A stretch of 64,000 bases of DNA from JAFARZ01 sp035651595 (GTDB taxonomy: Bacteria; Actinomycetota; Actinomycetes; Streptosporangiales; Streptosporangiaceae). The notes under the pieces were generated by a model that saw only the letters and a list, made by a program, of their open reading frames with translations, was not told where the DNA came from and made no database searches. Each line of letters opens with the position of its first letter. Position 1 is the first letter of the stretch. Of the stretch, positions 41,192 to 49,488 are shown one piece after another. Where the stretch lies: NCBI GenBank assembly GCA_035651595.1, contig DASRFJ010000237.1, forward strand, positions 62,001 to 126,000. Direction: 5' to 3'. The position numbers were made by a program, and so were the translations under genes.

Positions 41192-41941
41192 ATGGACGAT
41201 GTCTTGACCGTACTACTCGCCGGCCTGCTGGGCGCGGCGGCGGCCGCCGCGCTGGGCTGGGGCATGCGACACCGTAAGGCGGAACCCGAGGACGTCACGC
41301 TCGGCTTTCTCGGGCCGTCCCTGGCCGCGCTCTATCTCCTCGTGCTCGCACTCGCGGTCGCCGCGGAGTGGGGAACGATCAGCGACGCGCACCAGGGAGC
41401 CAGCGGGGAGACATCCGCGCTGCGTCAGCTGTACTGGGCCGCTTCCGGGTTGCCCGCAGGAGCGGCGGACACGTTGCGCGAGGAGGTGCGGGTGTACGCG
41501 TCGACGGTCGTCACGCATGACTGGCCGCAGATGCAGGGCACGACGCTGGACGACAAGACACAGGACATGCTCGGCGAGATGAAGGCGACGGTGCTTGGCG
41601 TGAACCCGCCCGACGCCGCTGCCTCGGCCGCGCAGACCGACGCGCTGAACCAGCTCACCGCGCTGTCCGCGGCGCGCGCGCAGCGCGAGGACGACTCGAT
41701 CACGCGGCTGCCGAGTGGCGTGCTGGCCGGCGTCATCGCCACGTCGGCGGTGGTCGCGCTGTTCCCGTTCGCGGTCGGCATCCGGCCGGTGCTGCCCAGC
41801 ATCATCCTGGCGTCCATGCAGGCCGCGCTCGTGGTGATCGGGATCGTCGTGGTGTTCCAGCTCGATCACCCGTACTCGGGCCCGCTGGCGGTGCAGCCAT
41901 ACTCCATGCAGGCCCTGGTTCAGCAGATCGGGGCACCATGA
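41192..41941 (+). CDS. DUF4239 membrane protein
   Basis: A 249-residue integral membrane protein with two N-terminal helices (VLLAGLLGAAAAAALGW; LAALYLLVLALAVAAEW) and two C-terminal helices (VLAGVIATSAVVALFPFAV; ILASMQAALVVIGIVVVF). These enclose a charged cytosolic helical middle. The layout fits DUF4239/bestrophin-like proteins, whose role is unknown; a channel function is only suggested by fold. ATG 41192 follows AGGAG. It overlaps the next gene by four bases (ATGA). Confidence 0.75.
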   Translation: MDDVLTVLLAGLLGAAAAAALGWGMRHRKAEPEDVTLGFLGPSLAALYLLVLALAVAAEWGTISDAHQGASGETSALRQLYWAASGLPAGAADTLREEVRVYASTVVTHDWPQMQGTTLDDKTQDMLGEMKATVLGVNPPDAAASAAQTDALNQLTALSAARAQREDDSITRLPSGVLAGVIATSAVVALFPFAVGIRPVLPSIILASMQAALVVIGIVVVFQLDHPYSGPLAVQPYSMQALVQQIGAP

Positions 41942-42597
41942 CCCGCGTCCGGCCGGCGTTGGCCATCCCGGCAGTGGTCTGCGGGGCAATCGTCGGTGCC
42001 GTCACTCCAGCTCTTGCCGCTACCGCCCTCGCGAACCCCAGGAACGACACGACAGCGCCGATCCTGCTGTGTTCGCCCGCGATGCTGTCGGTTCCGTTGC
42101 TCGGCGACGACCCGTGCCAGGATCCCTGGTGGCCCCTCCCGCCGTGGCTGCTGCCACCACACCACCACGTCGCGGATTGCCCGACCGAGTCGCCTCCGCC
42201 GCCGACCTACACCCCGCCACCGACCACCCCGCCACCGACCCGCACTCCGACGCCGGCGGCCACAACGCCGCCGCCTCCCCCGCCGCCCACGCATCGCGCT
42301 TCGCCGTCGCCCCCGCCCGTGGTCGTAACGCCGCCCGCCACGACGGTGCAGGCGGTCGCGATATCCGTGACCACGCCGGTGAACCGGACGCCTCGTCCGC
42401 ATCCCAAGCCACGCCACGCCGCTACCCCCAAGCCCGCGCCGCCGGTGATACCGCACGCGGCCGCCCAGCCACCGCCCGTCCAGGTCAGGCCGGGCAGCCC
42501 CGTGTTGCCGCTCGGCGTCCTCGTCACCGTCGTGCTGACGCCCTGCGTCGCCACCGTGGTGGCCCGCCTGGGCCGGGTGATGTCCGGCCGCCGCTAG
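41938..42597 (+). CDS. proline-rich secreted or wall-spanning protein
   Basis: A 219-residue protein with a signal peptide (ALAIPAVVCGAIVGAVTPALA) and a cysteine pair near 45-60. A 100-residue Pro/Thr-rich rod (TPPPTTPPPTRTPTP) follows, and a C-terminal membrane helix (LPLGVLVTVVLTPCVATVVA) ends in RLGRVMSGRR. The layout suggests a membrane anchor with a rod crossing the cell wall. No domain is recognised. It is co-translated with the DUF4239 gene, so the two may form one complex. The rod is low-complexity and evolves freely. Confidence 0.6.
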   Translation: MTRVRPALAIPAVVCGAIVGAVTPALAATALANPRNDTTAPILLCSPAMLSVPLLGDDPCQDPWWPLPPWLLPPHHHVADCPTESPPPPTYTPPPTTPPPTRTPTPAATTPPPPPPPTHRASPSPPPVVVTPPATTVQAVAISVTTPVNRTPRPHPKPRHAATPKPAPPVIPHAAAQPPPVQVRPGSPVLPLGVLVTVVLTPCVATVVARLGRVMSGRR

Positions 42598-42624
42598 CCA
42601 GTCCGGCTCGCTGTCCGGAAAGCA

Positions 42625-42666
42625 CTCGGGGCGCGATCCGGAATGGCTTCCGGTCCGCGCCCCGAG
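42625..42666. terminator. bidirectional terminator
   Basis: CTCGGGGCGCG (42625-42635) pairs with CGCGCCCCGAG (42656-42666); inside it CCGGAA and TTCCGG pair again. It sits between two convergent genes and can stop both. Confidence 0.8.
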
Positions 42667-42679
42667 GCTCTAAGCCGGG

Positions 42680-43828
42680 TCAGGCCTCTGCGCTGGAACT
42701 CTGCACGCAGCCGCCGCCGGTTACCGCGAAGTCGTTATTGCTGAATTCCTCCTGGGTGAGGAAGTGGCCGCCATTGATGGTCTGGTTGAACAGGTGCCCG
42801 GCCGTGCCCGAGGTCGCGCCGAAGATGTACGCACACTCGTCGCCGTTCTCGAAGCCGCTCGAGTCGAACCATCCGGTCATGGTGTCCGGGTCGGTGATCG
42901 CCTCGTTGACCTCGTGGCTGGTGGGGCTGAGCTCGACGTCGGCGTCCGGGTTGTTGTTCGGTGACTCGGTCGCGCCCAGGGTTCCCTCGGCTCCGCACGT
43001 GAACCCGGTGCTCGATTGATAGACCGGGAAGGGCATGTTCGCGTAAATGGCGCTGGCCGAGTCTTCGCTGTGGTAGGCGCAGAAGGCCGCGCTCGGCTGG
43101 TGGTTGATCGTGCACTGGTTGGCGGAGGTGGTCGTCGAACCGCTGTTGAAGCAGGACTCGACCGCCTTGGGGAGGAACAGCACGTAGATGTGCGAGAGGT
43201 TGCGCGGCAGGCCGTGGGCCGACGTCACGCTGTTGACCTGAGACTGCAGCTGGGCGTCGTCCAGGCAAGCGTTGTAGCCGGTGCCGTCGGCGTAGATCCC
43301 GCTGCGGTCACTGGTGGCCACCCGGCAGCCGCTGGTCGGCAGCGCGTTGGTGTCGCTGATCGCCGCCCCGGCGGTGACGCTGTAGTGGATCTGCCCGTTG
43401 CTGCCGTGGTACTCGTTCGCCACCGAGAACACGTTGCTGGTCGTCCCGCTGGCCGCGGCCACGTCGGCGATGTAGGTGGTGATGAGCGACTTGTAGGCAG
43501 CGGCCATCGTGTGGCCGGTCGGATTCCAGAAGATCGGCGTGATGACCAGCGGGCTGGTCGACGGCGTCATCATCACCGCGCCGCCGTGGAAGATCAGTGG
43601 CGGAGTGCCGTTGGCGGGGTCGCTCTTCTTGATGGCGCCATTGGCGGCCGCGCAGTGGCCGCCCGTCGGGGCCATGATGCCGGAGATGTGGCCCACCCGG
43701 GACTGCTGTGCGCAGGCGTGCGGTGCCGGCGATGCCGCGCTTGCCGCCATAGGGGTAGCCATCGCGAGCATCCCTGCTGCCAGAGTCAGGGCCGCGCCCA
43801 GGCTCCATCGCTTGTGTGCGTTCTTCAT
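42680..43828 (-). CDS. secreted EXORDIUM-like protein with HExxxxxTDP motif
   Basis: A 382-residue exported protein: signal peptide MKNAHKRWSLGAALTLAAG to ASAAS, then FHGGAVMMTPSTSPLVITPI, THEVNEAITDP-like sequence (SHEVNEAITDPDTMTGW), and GDECAYIFG near the end. The HE...TDP motif and the repeated cysteines resemble plant and bacterial EXORDIUM/Phi-1 proteins, and also zinc peptidases, so a metal-dependent activity is possible but unproven. ATG 43828 is chosen for GGAGG four bases upstream. An inverted repeat 104 bases before may regulate it. Confidence 0.7.
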   Translation of the reverse strand: MKNAHKRWSLGAALTLAAGMLAMATPMAASAASPAPHACAQQSRVGHISGIMAPTGGHCAAANGAIKKSDPANGTPPLIFHGGAVMMTPSTSPLVITPIFWNPTGHTMAAAYKSLITTYIADVAAASGTTSNVFSVANEYHGSNGQIHYSVTAGAAISDTNALPTSGCRVATSDRSGIYADGTGYNACLDDAQLQSQVNSVTSAHGLPRNLSHIYVLFLPKAVESCFNSGSTTTSANQCTINHQPSAAFCAYHSEDSASAIYANMPFPVYQSSTGFTCGAEGTLGATESPNNNPDADVELSPTSHEVNEAITDPDTMTGWFDSSGFENGDECAYIFGATSGTAGHLFNQTINGGHFLTQEEFSNNDFAVTGGGCVQSSSAEA

Positions 43829-43931
43829 TCTTCCTCCGCGGAGAGGCGACCTCCAGGCTGTTTGCCGGAGCATTCGCCACGAACTAACTGAGGCAGAACA
43901 TACACTTTCCCTCAAACGTGAACAATCGACG

Positions 43932-43957
43932 CCAAAGTCACAATGTACTGACTTTGG
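43932..43957. promoter_or_regulatory. inverted repeat upstream of the EXORDIUM-like gene
   Basis: CCAAAGTCA (43932-43940) and TGACTTTGG (43949-43957) are perfect 9-base arms around an 8-base core, like a regulator site. The rest of 43829-44134 is non-coding and shows nothing else clear. Confidence 0.5.
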
Positions 43958-44134
43958 GCTAGCTTGGGGTGCCGTTACCCAAGTCACCTGGAGCGAGATG
44001 GCATCCACCGGGAAACCGGTTTGAAATTCCGCCCTGAAATAGCACGCGAGGCTGAATGATTTGTGGTGATTTTTGGCGATTTAGCGATGCGGCGGGGGCG
44101 GTTGATCTCCCCAGTGGCTGGGCGTGCGGCCGGT

Positions 44135-44174
44135 CGCTTCCGGTGCACGCCAGCTATGGGCGGCACCGGAAGCG
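44135..44174 (-). terminator. terminator after the GH54 gene
   Basis: CGCTTCCGGTGC (44135-44146) pairs perfectly with GCACCGGAAGCG (44163-44174), 20 bases beyond the GH54 stop. Confidence 0.75.
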
Positions 44175-44193
44175 GTCACTCAGCGCCGGCGCC

Positions 44194-47100
44194 TCACGGT
44201 GCCGGTGCCAAGGGCGCGGCCACGAGCCAGCTCGTGTCCGCCGGCCAGCCAGTGGCGGTATCCCAGGGGTTGGTTCCGGGAGGACCGTCGCTGGCGAGGT
44301 AGACGGTGTTGTTGAAGTTGCGGATGTACCGGCCGGGGAAGTTCACCGACTGGAAGGACGTGCCCTGACCGCTGTTGCCGGTCCCCGGGCAGAAGGTCGC
44401 ATCCATCGAGAACAAAGCGCTGCCGTCGTTAGGTAGCAGGTGGAACTGGAAATTCTCGTGCCTCAGATAGCTGCCCGGCTTGTTGACCGATTCGAACGAC
44501 ACGCAGCTCGGGTTGGCCAGGCCCGCCGTTTCCACAAAGGTGGCGTCCGCCTTGTCGGTCGCCGGGCTGTTCGCCGTGACCGGCGCGACGACCACGAGGT
44601 CGTCGGAGTCGTCGTGCTTGATGTAGCCCGAGTTGCCGCCCGGTGACGTGGTCCGCACCGAGACCAGCGGGCCTGGGTCCAATGTGAAGCCGCGGTTGGC
44701 GCCACCCGGCGTGGGATCGTTGGTTATCGCGAAATCGGTGCAGTTGCTGTCGGTGTCGGTGCCGTCGGGCAGGCGGATGTCGCTCCGTCCGGAGCCGCTG
44801 GCCAAGACCGGCGCGGGTGCGAAGCAGCCGCCCTGTCCCGCGCCCGATGTGCCCTGGTAACCCTCGGCGGCCCATGGGTCGACCAGCTCACCGTAGTTCA
44901 GGCTGTCGGCCACCAGCCCGCGGGCATCCCGCAGCACGATGCTGCCGGCGCTGCTCGAGAGGGCGGGCCCCCCGAACCACTGGCTTGGCGCTGGTGATCC
45001 CTGGTATCCAGCGGTCGTGACCGCCGCGTCGCGCACCGGGTCGTTGATCGCGTGGCTGTGGCCGAGCGGGCCGGTCAGGGTGATGCTGGCGCCCAGTGCC
45101 TGCACGGGCTCGTTGCTCGAGTGCGCGAAGCGTGTCGCCGGGCTGAAGGTGATTCCGGTGCCCCGGTCACTGAACGGCAGGTTTGACGCGTGGTCGAACT
45201 TCAGCGGCCCGGCCAGGGTAAGGCCGGTGCCGCTCGCGCCAGCGGTACCCACCGACGCGACGGTGACATTCTCGGCCCTGGTGCCGATGTCGAGCCGGAT
45301 CTTGTCGCCCGCGGTGATGTTGCCGGTCGAGGTGACCATGATGCTGGTCGCGCCGGCGGCCGCCGGGGCGGCGAGCCGGTCCTGTACGCCCGGGGTGCCG
45401 ACCGCGGTCACCCTCGCTGTTTCGAACGTGCGGCCAGCGCCGATGGCCATCTTCTGACCAACCTTGAACCCCGCCGTGTTCGTGACGGGCACGTTGGCCG
45501 AGCCGGCCGGAACGGTGACCGGACCGTCGGGCAGCGGCTGCCACAGCGGCGTGCTGACGTTCCCTGGGCTGACGATGGTCGCGTTGTGGCCGTTGCCCGA
45601 CGAGTCCAGCGCGATTTCGCCGGAGTCCTCGTCGAACTTGTAGGCCGCGACATTGCCGGCCCCGGGCTGCCCGCTCGCCAGCGTGGCGACGTCCGCGGCG
45701 GACAGCGCGTGGTCGTAGATCTGGAAGTCGTCCACGGTGGCCGCCAGGAACGGGTCGGCACCGAACTGCGACCGGCCGATCCAGTTCTGGTTGGTGACAC
45801 CCAGAGCGGCGGGGTTGAGGGTCATGCTGGTGTTGGTCGCCACCGGCTGGCCGTTCACGTACAGCGTCCCGGTGGTGCCGGACAGGGTCACGGCCACGTG
45901 CGACCACGTGTTCAGCGGGAGGGTACCGGTGTCGTTGAGCTGCTGCTCGGCACCGTTTCCGGTGGTGGTGGTCGCGAAGCGGAGCGGACCGCCGCCGGCG
46001 CTGAGCGTCAGGAACATGTAGTTGCCTGTGCCGGTGCCGAAGTCGAACACGCGCGACCAGGCGGTGTTGGCGGACGGGTTGACCCACGCGGAGATCGTGT
46101 AGTCGTGCAGCCCGCTGACGATGCCGCTCGGCAGGCTCACGTACTCGCCGTTTCCGGACAGCTGGACGGCGTTGCCGATCTTGCCCGGTACCCGCGGCCC
46201 GGTCGCGCCGGAGTTGGTGATGCGGGCGATCGTGCGGGTCTCCGCGGCGGGACCGGTGCCGATCTGGACCTGCTGGCCGGGCGCGAGGCCGGAGGTGTTA
46301 CGCAGGTAGAGGGTGGCGTCGCCCGCGCTGGCTGGGGCCGCCAGGCCCGAGTTGGCGAGGCCGAGCAGGTAGAAGCCGTGTCCCGCGAGCTTGGTACCGG
46401 GCGGTACGGTCACGGTCGAGAAGATGGGCTGCTGGGCCGGGTGCTCGGTCATGGTCCAGTTCGACAGGTCGACGGTGCTGTCACCGGCGTTGTAAAGCTC
46501 GATGAACGAGTCGGTCGCGTTGGTGCTGGTGCCGGCCCGGATCTCGTTGATCTTTACCGGGCTGACATTCCGCACCTTCTCGGCCGTCGTCTCGGCTTGC
46601 CGCCCGCCGTGGCCCGGGTTGGTCCACGCCGCGTTGCCGATCAGGTCGCCGTTGAACGGTGCCGGTCCCGAGGTGACGGTGAACGTGGCGCTCACGCTCG
46701 CGCCGGGCGCGACCGAGTCGAACGTCTTCGACGTGTCGGTGGTGCCTTTGATGACGGAGGTCCACAGCCTGTCGGGCAGTGACATGCTCAGCTTCACGCC
46801 CACCGCCGGCGACCCCGTGGTGTTGGTGAACGCCACGGTGGAGTCCTGGGAAGACCCCGGGGCGAACGTCTGGAGTCCCGGTGGCGTGGCCGTTGCCGAG
46901 GCCGGTGTCAGGCTCAGCCCCGGCACGTCGTACTTCGCGGCCACGATGTTGGCCTGGACCGCCTGGTCGGTGGCGTCCGACGGGTATCCGGCCGTCATCA
47001 CGCCTTCGTAGAAGGTGCCCTGGGAGCCGTTGCTGTTGTCGCCGCCGTTGCCGAGGACGATGGCGCCCTGCTTCTGCATCGGATCATAGGTGGCATCGAC

Positions 47101-48135
47101 CCGCGGTCCGCTGAACATGGTCGACAGGGTGCCCTGCTGCGCGTCGCCGCCCTCTGATTCCCACTGGTGCGGCTGGCCCTTGGCCACGGCGGTCACGAAC
47201 CGTGAGGTGATGTTCGGCAGGTTCGGGCAGAGCTTGGAGGTGCTCCCGGGGTTGACGCAGCCGACGAGGTTGTTCTCCTGGTCGGTCATGATCCACGGGC
47301 CCGGCGGGTTGCCGTGATACCAGGCGGTGGCGTTGCCGAAGTAGGAGGTCTCCATCGTGCCGTCGCCGTCGTCGCGGCTGTCGATCTCGGCGTTGCCGTA
47401 GTCGAAGCAGCAGCCGTCGTTGAAGTGCTTGCCGTCAAGGACCCAGTACATGCCCTCCGGCTGGTCACCGGCCGCGATAGCGGTGGTGTTGTTATCGCGC
47501 AGGCCCATGCCCGGCTCGATGAAGACGCCATAGGCCTTGTGGCCGCCGATCGTGATCGGCGCCATGTCCGCGACCGGCAGGTTGTTGTAACCGCCCACGG
47601 CCGGTCCGCTGAACGCGCCGCGCGGCGCCTGGGTGAGATCGTTGCCGTGGCCGGACTGATCGTAGATCTTGGTGATCAGGCACGTCGTGTTCGCACAGAA
47701 CGCGTCCTGTGCGGCCGCGTCGGCGTATCCGGTTGGGACGACACCGATATTCCTTAGTGCGTTGTCCGATAGGCGCATGACCTGGTAAAGCGGGCCGTTG
47801 TACGAGGCGTACAGCGACCGCGTGGTGCTGTGGGCCGCCACGCACGGGGTGCCGCCGGCGGCGTAGATGTCACAAGGGCCTTGCGGCCTCGGCGACGCCG
47901 CCTGCGCTGCCGGCACCGCCTCCGCTGCCGGCACCGCCTGTGCAGCGGGGGCCGCCTGCGCAGCGGGCGCTGTCTGTGCCAACTGTGCCGCTGCGGCCGC
48001 TGTGGCCGTTGTGGCCGTTGTGGCCGCTGTAGCTGTTGCGGCGGTTGCGGCCGTCGCGGCGATCGGCAGCAGCGCGATCGCCATGCCTGCGGCGAGAGTC
48101 CTGAGGTGTGCGCGGGTAATGGGGGGTCGGAACAT
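44194..48135 (-). CDS. secreted multidomain GH54 alpha-L-arabinofuranosidase
   Basis: A 1313-residue exported enzyme. After the signal peptide comes an Ala-rich repeat tail (TAATTATTATAAAAAQ; PAAQAVPAAEAVPAAQAA). The GH54 catalytic domain runs about 85-405 (GPCDIYAAGGTPCVAAHST, TKIYDQSGHGNDLTQAP, CCFDYGNAE). Then follow an NPCBM-associated NEW3-like domain (TVAFTNTTGSPAVGVKLSM), a lamin-tail domain (VKINEIRAGTSTNATDSFIE), a LamG-like domain (ISAWVNPSANTAWSRVFDF), Ig-like segments, and a C-terminal CBM42 (GYIKHDDSD, PGSYLRHENFQFHL, PGRYIRNFNNTVYLASD). It should remove arabinose side chains from arabinoxylan. A LacI-type operator lies 38 bases upstream. Confidence 0.88.
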   Translation of the reverse strand: MFRPPITRAHLRTLAAGMAIALLPIAATAATAATATAATTATTATAAAAAQLAQTAPAAQAAPAAQAVPAAEAVPAAQAASPRPQGPCDIYAAGGTPCVAAHSTTRSLYASYNGPLYQVMRLSDNALRNIGVVPTGYADAAAQDAFCANTTCLITKIYDQSGHGNDLTQAPRGAFSGPAVGGYNNLPVADMAPITIGGHKAYGVFIEPGMGLRDNNTTAIAAGDQPEGMYWVLDGKHFNDGCCFDYGNAEIDSRDDGDGTMETSYFGNATAWYHGNPPGPWIMTDQENNLVGCVNPGSTSKLCPNLPNITSRFVTAVAKGQPHQWESEGGDAQQGTLSTMFSGPRVDATYDPMQKQGAIVLGNGGDNSNGSQGTFYEGVMTAGYPSDATDQAVQANIVAAKYDVPGLSLTPASATATPPGLQTFAPGSSQDSTVAFTNTTGSPAVGVKLSMSLPDRLWTSVIKGTTDTSKTFDSVAPGASVSATFTVTSGPAPFNGDLIGNAAWTNPGHGGRQAETTAEKVRNVSPVKINEIRAGTSTNATDSFIELYNAGDSTVDLSNWTMTEHPAQQPIFSTVTVPPGTKLAGHGFYLLGLANSGLAAPASAGDATLYLRNTSGLAPGQQVQIGTGPAAETRTIARITNSGATGPRVPGKIGNAVQLSGNGEYVSLPSGIVSGLHDYTISAWVNPSANTAWSRVFDFGTGTGNYMFLTLSAGGGPLRFATTTTGNGAEQQLNDTGTLPLNTWSHVAVTLSGTTGTLYVNGQPVATNTSMTLNPAALGVTNQNWIGRSQFGADPFLAATVDDFQIYDHALSAADVATLASGQPGAGNVAAYKFDEDSGEIALDSSGNGHNATIVSPGNVSTPLWQPLPDGPVTVPAGSANVPVTNTAGFKVGQKMAIGAGRTFETARVTAVGTPGVQDRLAAPAAAGATSIMVTSTGNITAGDKIRLDIGTRAENVTVASVGTAGASGTGLTLAGPLKFDHASNLPFSDRGTGITFSPATRFAHSSNEPVQALGASITLTGPLGHSHAINDPVRDAAVTTAGYQGSPAPSQWFGGPALSSSAGSIVLRDARGLVADSLNYGELVDPWAAEGYQGTSGAGQGGCFAPAPVLASGSGRSDIRLPDGTDTDSNCTDFAITNDPTPGGANRGFTLDPGPLVSVRTTSPGGNSGYIKHDDSDDLVVVAPVTANSPATDKADATFVETAGLANPSCVSFESVNKPGSYLRHENFQFHLLPNDGSALFSMDATFCPGTGNSGQGTSFQSVNFPGRYIRNFNNTVYLASDGPPGTNPWDTATGWPADTSWLVAAPLAPAP

Positions 48136-48172
48136 GCGGGATCAGCTCCAATGCATGCTGAGCCGAGCTTGG

Positions 48173-48188
48173 ATGTTAGCGCTCACAT
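48173..48188. promoter_or_regulatory. LacI-family operator upstream of GH54
   Basis: ATGTTAGCGCTCACAT is a palindrome with a central CG and one mismatch per arm, close to TGTTAGCGCTAACA-type LacI/GalR sites seen before arabinose genes in actinobacteria. It is 38 bases from the GH54 start. Confidence 0.7.
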
Positions 48189-48317
48189 AGAGGAGCCTCA
48201 GCCGCCCCAAAGGCATCTGTCAAGTGGCAAAGCGCAAGTTCCTGAGGTTATGTGATCGACTTTGTCCAACTCGACAGCGCGCCCGGCATGCGCGGCGCGA
48301 GTTTGTTCGCGGCCAGA

Positions 48318-48372
48318 AATGATTGCGGACAGTTACCCTCCCATTTTGGGGGGGTAACTGTCCGCAGTAATC
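48318..48372. repeat. intact copy of the palindrome that IS110 split at 6159/7959
   Basis: ATTGCGGACAGTTACC (48322 on) through CCTCCC pairs with GGGGGGGTAACTGTCCGC (48348 on). The sequence matches the rejoined target of the IS110 element apart from a few bases, showing that the palindrome is a dispersed repeat of this genome. It lies in a 570-base gene-free stretch (48136-48709). Confidence 0.75.
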
Positions 48373-48481
48373 TGACGCGCCCGGAACGGACCAAATGTCC
48401 CGATACGAGCAACTGTTCATCAAGTAAAAGGGAGGTAATCGAACTAGCAAACGATCCCCTATACCCCTACAGGGTATATAG

Positions 48482-48539
48482 TTCATGATCACGAAGGGTT
48501 TTGCGGCCTATAGCACGTAGAACCCTTCGTGATCATGAA
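48482..48539. repeat. 19-base perfect inverted repeat
   Basis: TTCATGATCACGAAGGGTT (48482-48500) and AACCCTTCGTGATCATGAA (48521-48539) are exact complements around a 20-base loop. Just before it CTATACCC and GGGTATA form a smaller inverted pair. It is not followed by a T-tract on the plus strand, so it may be an extragenic repeat rather than a terminator. Confidence 0.7.
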
Positions 48540-48644
48540 AAAGGCTGCGCCCGCTGGGGGGTCGGAGCGGTGCAAAGCGGGGCAGATCGGGCCGCATACC
48601 CCCCGCGTACTATTGGCCGCCCCTCGACGCCTCGCCGGCATGCC

Positions 48645-48726
48645 GGGAGCGCGCGTTGGTCGCGGGCGTCAGGTCCCGAGATGGCGGGAGCGCGGGTGGG
48701 TCGCGGGCGTCAGGTCTCTAGGTGGC
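48645..48726. repeat. 41-base tandem repeat at the pcaD end
   Basis: Two imperfect 41-base copies (48645-48685, 48686-48726) share GGGAGCGCG and GGTCGCGGGCGTCAGGTC. The second copy runs into the last codons of pcaD. Confidence 0.7.
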
Positions 48727-49480
48727 GGGCGAGGGCGTCGGTGACCGGGCCGGGGGTCTCGTAGTGCGCGAAATGGGATGTGCCGCGGACCACGACGAAC
48801 CGTGACCCGGGGATGGCGCGCGCGGCGCTCGCGCCCTGCCACGGCGGCGCCGCCTGATCCAGTTCGCCGGCCAGCACGAGCGTCGGCGCCTTGATCGAGC
48901 CAAGCAACGGCAGCAGGTCCATGTCCGCGATCGCCTCGCCGCAGCCCGCGTACCCCTCCGGGTCGCAGCCGGCCAGCATGTCCACCGCCCGCGCGGCGGC
49001 GGCGGGCTCACGCTGGAAGAATCCGGGCGTGAACCAGCGCGGGGGCACGAGATCCCGAAGAGCGGCCATCCCGCCGGAACGCACCAGCGACACCCGCTCC
49101 AGCCAGGCATCGCGCGACGGCATCGGAACCACGGCGGTACAGCACACCGCCAGCGAGCTGATCCGATCCGGCGCGTTGGCGGCGAGCCACAGCCCGGTCA
49201 TGCCGCCGAGCGACACCCCGCAGTACGCGGCCGACTCCACGCCGTAAGAATTCAGGAGCGTGAGCACGTCCGTGCCCAGTTCGGCGAGCGAGTACGGTCC
49301 CGGCGGCGCGGTCGACCCGCCGTGACCCCGCGCGTTGAACCGCAGCAGCCGGTACCCCAGGCGTCGCAGCACCGGCAACTGCTTATCCCATATCTCCATC
49401 GTGGTGCCGATGGGGTTGGCGAGGATCAGTACCGGGCCTTCTCCGTTGTCGAGCGACGCGACCAGCCGCACGTCAGACAT
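48710..49480 (-). CDS. pcaD: 3-oxoadipate enol-lactonase
   Basis: PcaD opens beta-ketoadipate enol-lactone to beta-ketoadipate. The 256-residue alpha/beta hydrolase has the oxyanion region LANPIGTTMEIWDKQ, FNARGHGGST, nucleophile elbow CGVSLGGMTG, acid Asp in LAGELDQAAPP and His in GTSHFAHYETP. ATG 49480 (MSDVRLVASLDNGEGP) is the family start; the open frame further upstream is shadow. It is last gene of the pca operon, eight bases after pcaG. Confidence 0.92.
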   Translation of the reverse strand: MSDVRLVASLDNGEGPVLILANPIGTTMEIWDKQLPVLRRLGYRLLRFNARGHGGSTAPPGPYSLAELGTDVLTLLNSYGVESAAYCGVSLGGMTGLWLAANAPDRISSLAVCCTAVVPMPSRDAWLERVSLVRSGGMAALRDLVPPRWFTPGFFQREPAAAARAVDMLAGCDPEGYAGCGEAIADMDLLPLLGSIKAPTLVLAGELDQAAPPWQGASAARAIPGSRFVVVRGTSHFAHYETPGPVTDALARHLET

Positions 49481-49488
49481 CGAAGAAC

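Noticed and set aside
45190..46782. A 530-codon plus-strand frame inside the GH54 gene
   Set aside because: Gly/Arg/Val-rich without domains, antisense to a clearly coding enzyme.
48136..48709. CRISPR array or tRNA in the palindrome-rich gap
   Set aside because: There are only single inverted repeats, no regularly spaced direct repeats and no cloverleaf or CCA-type features.
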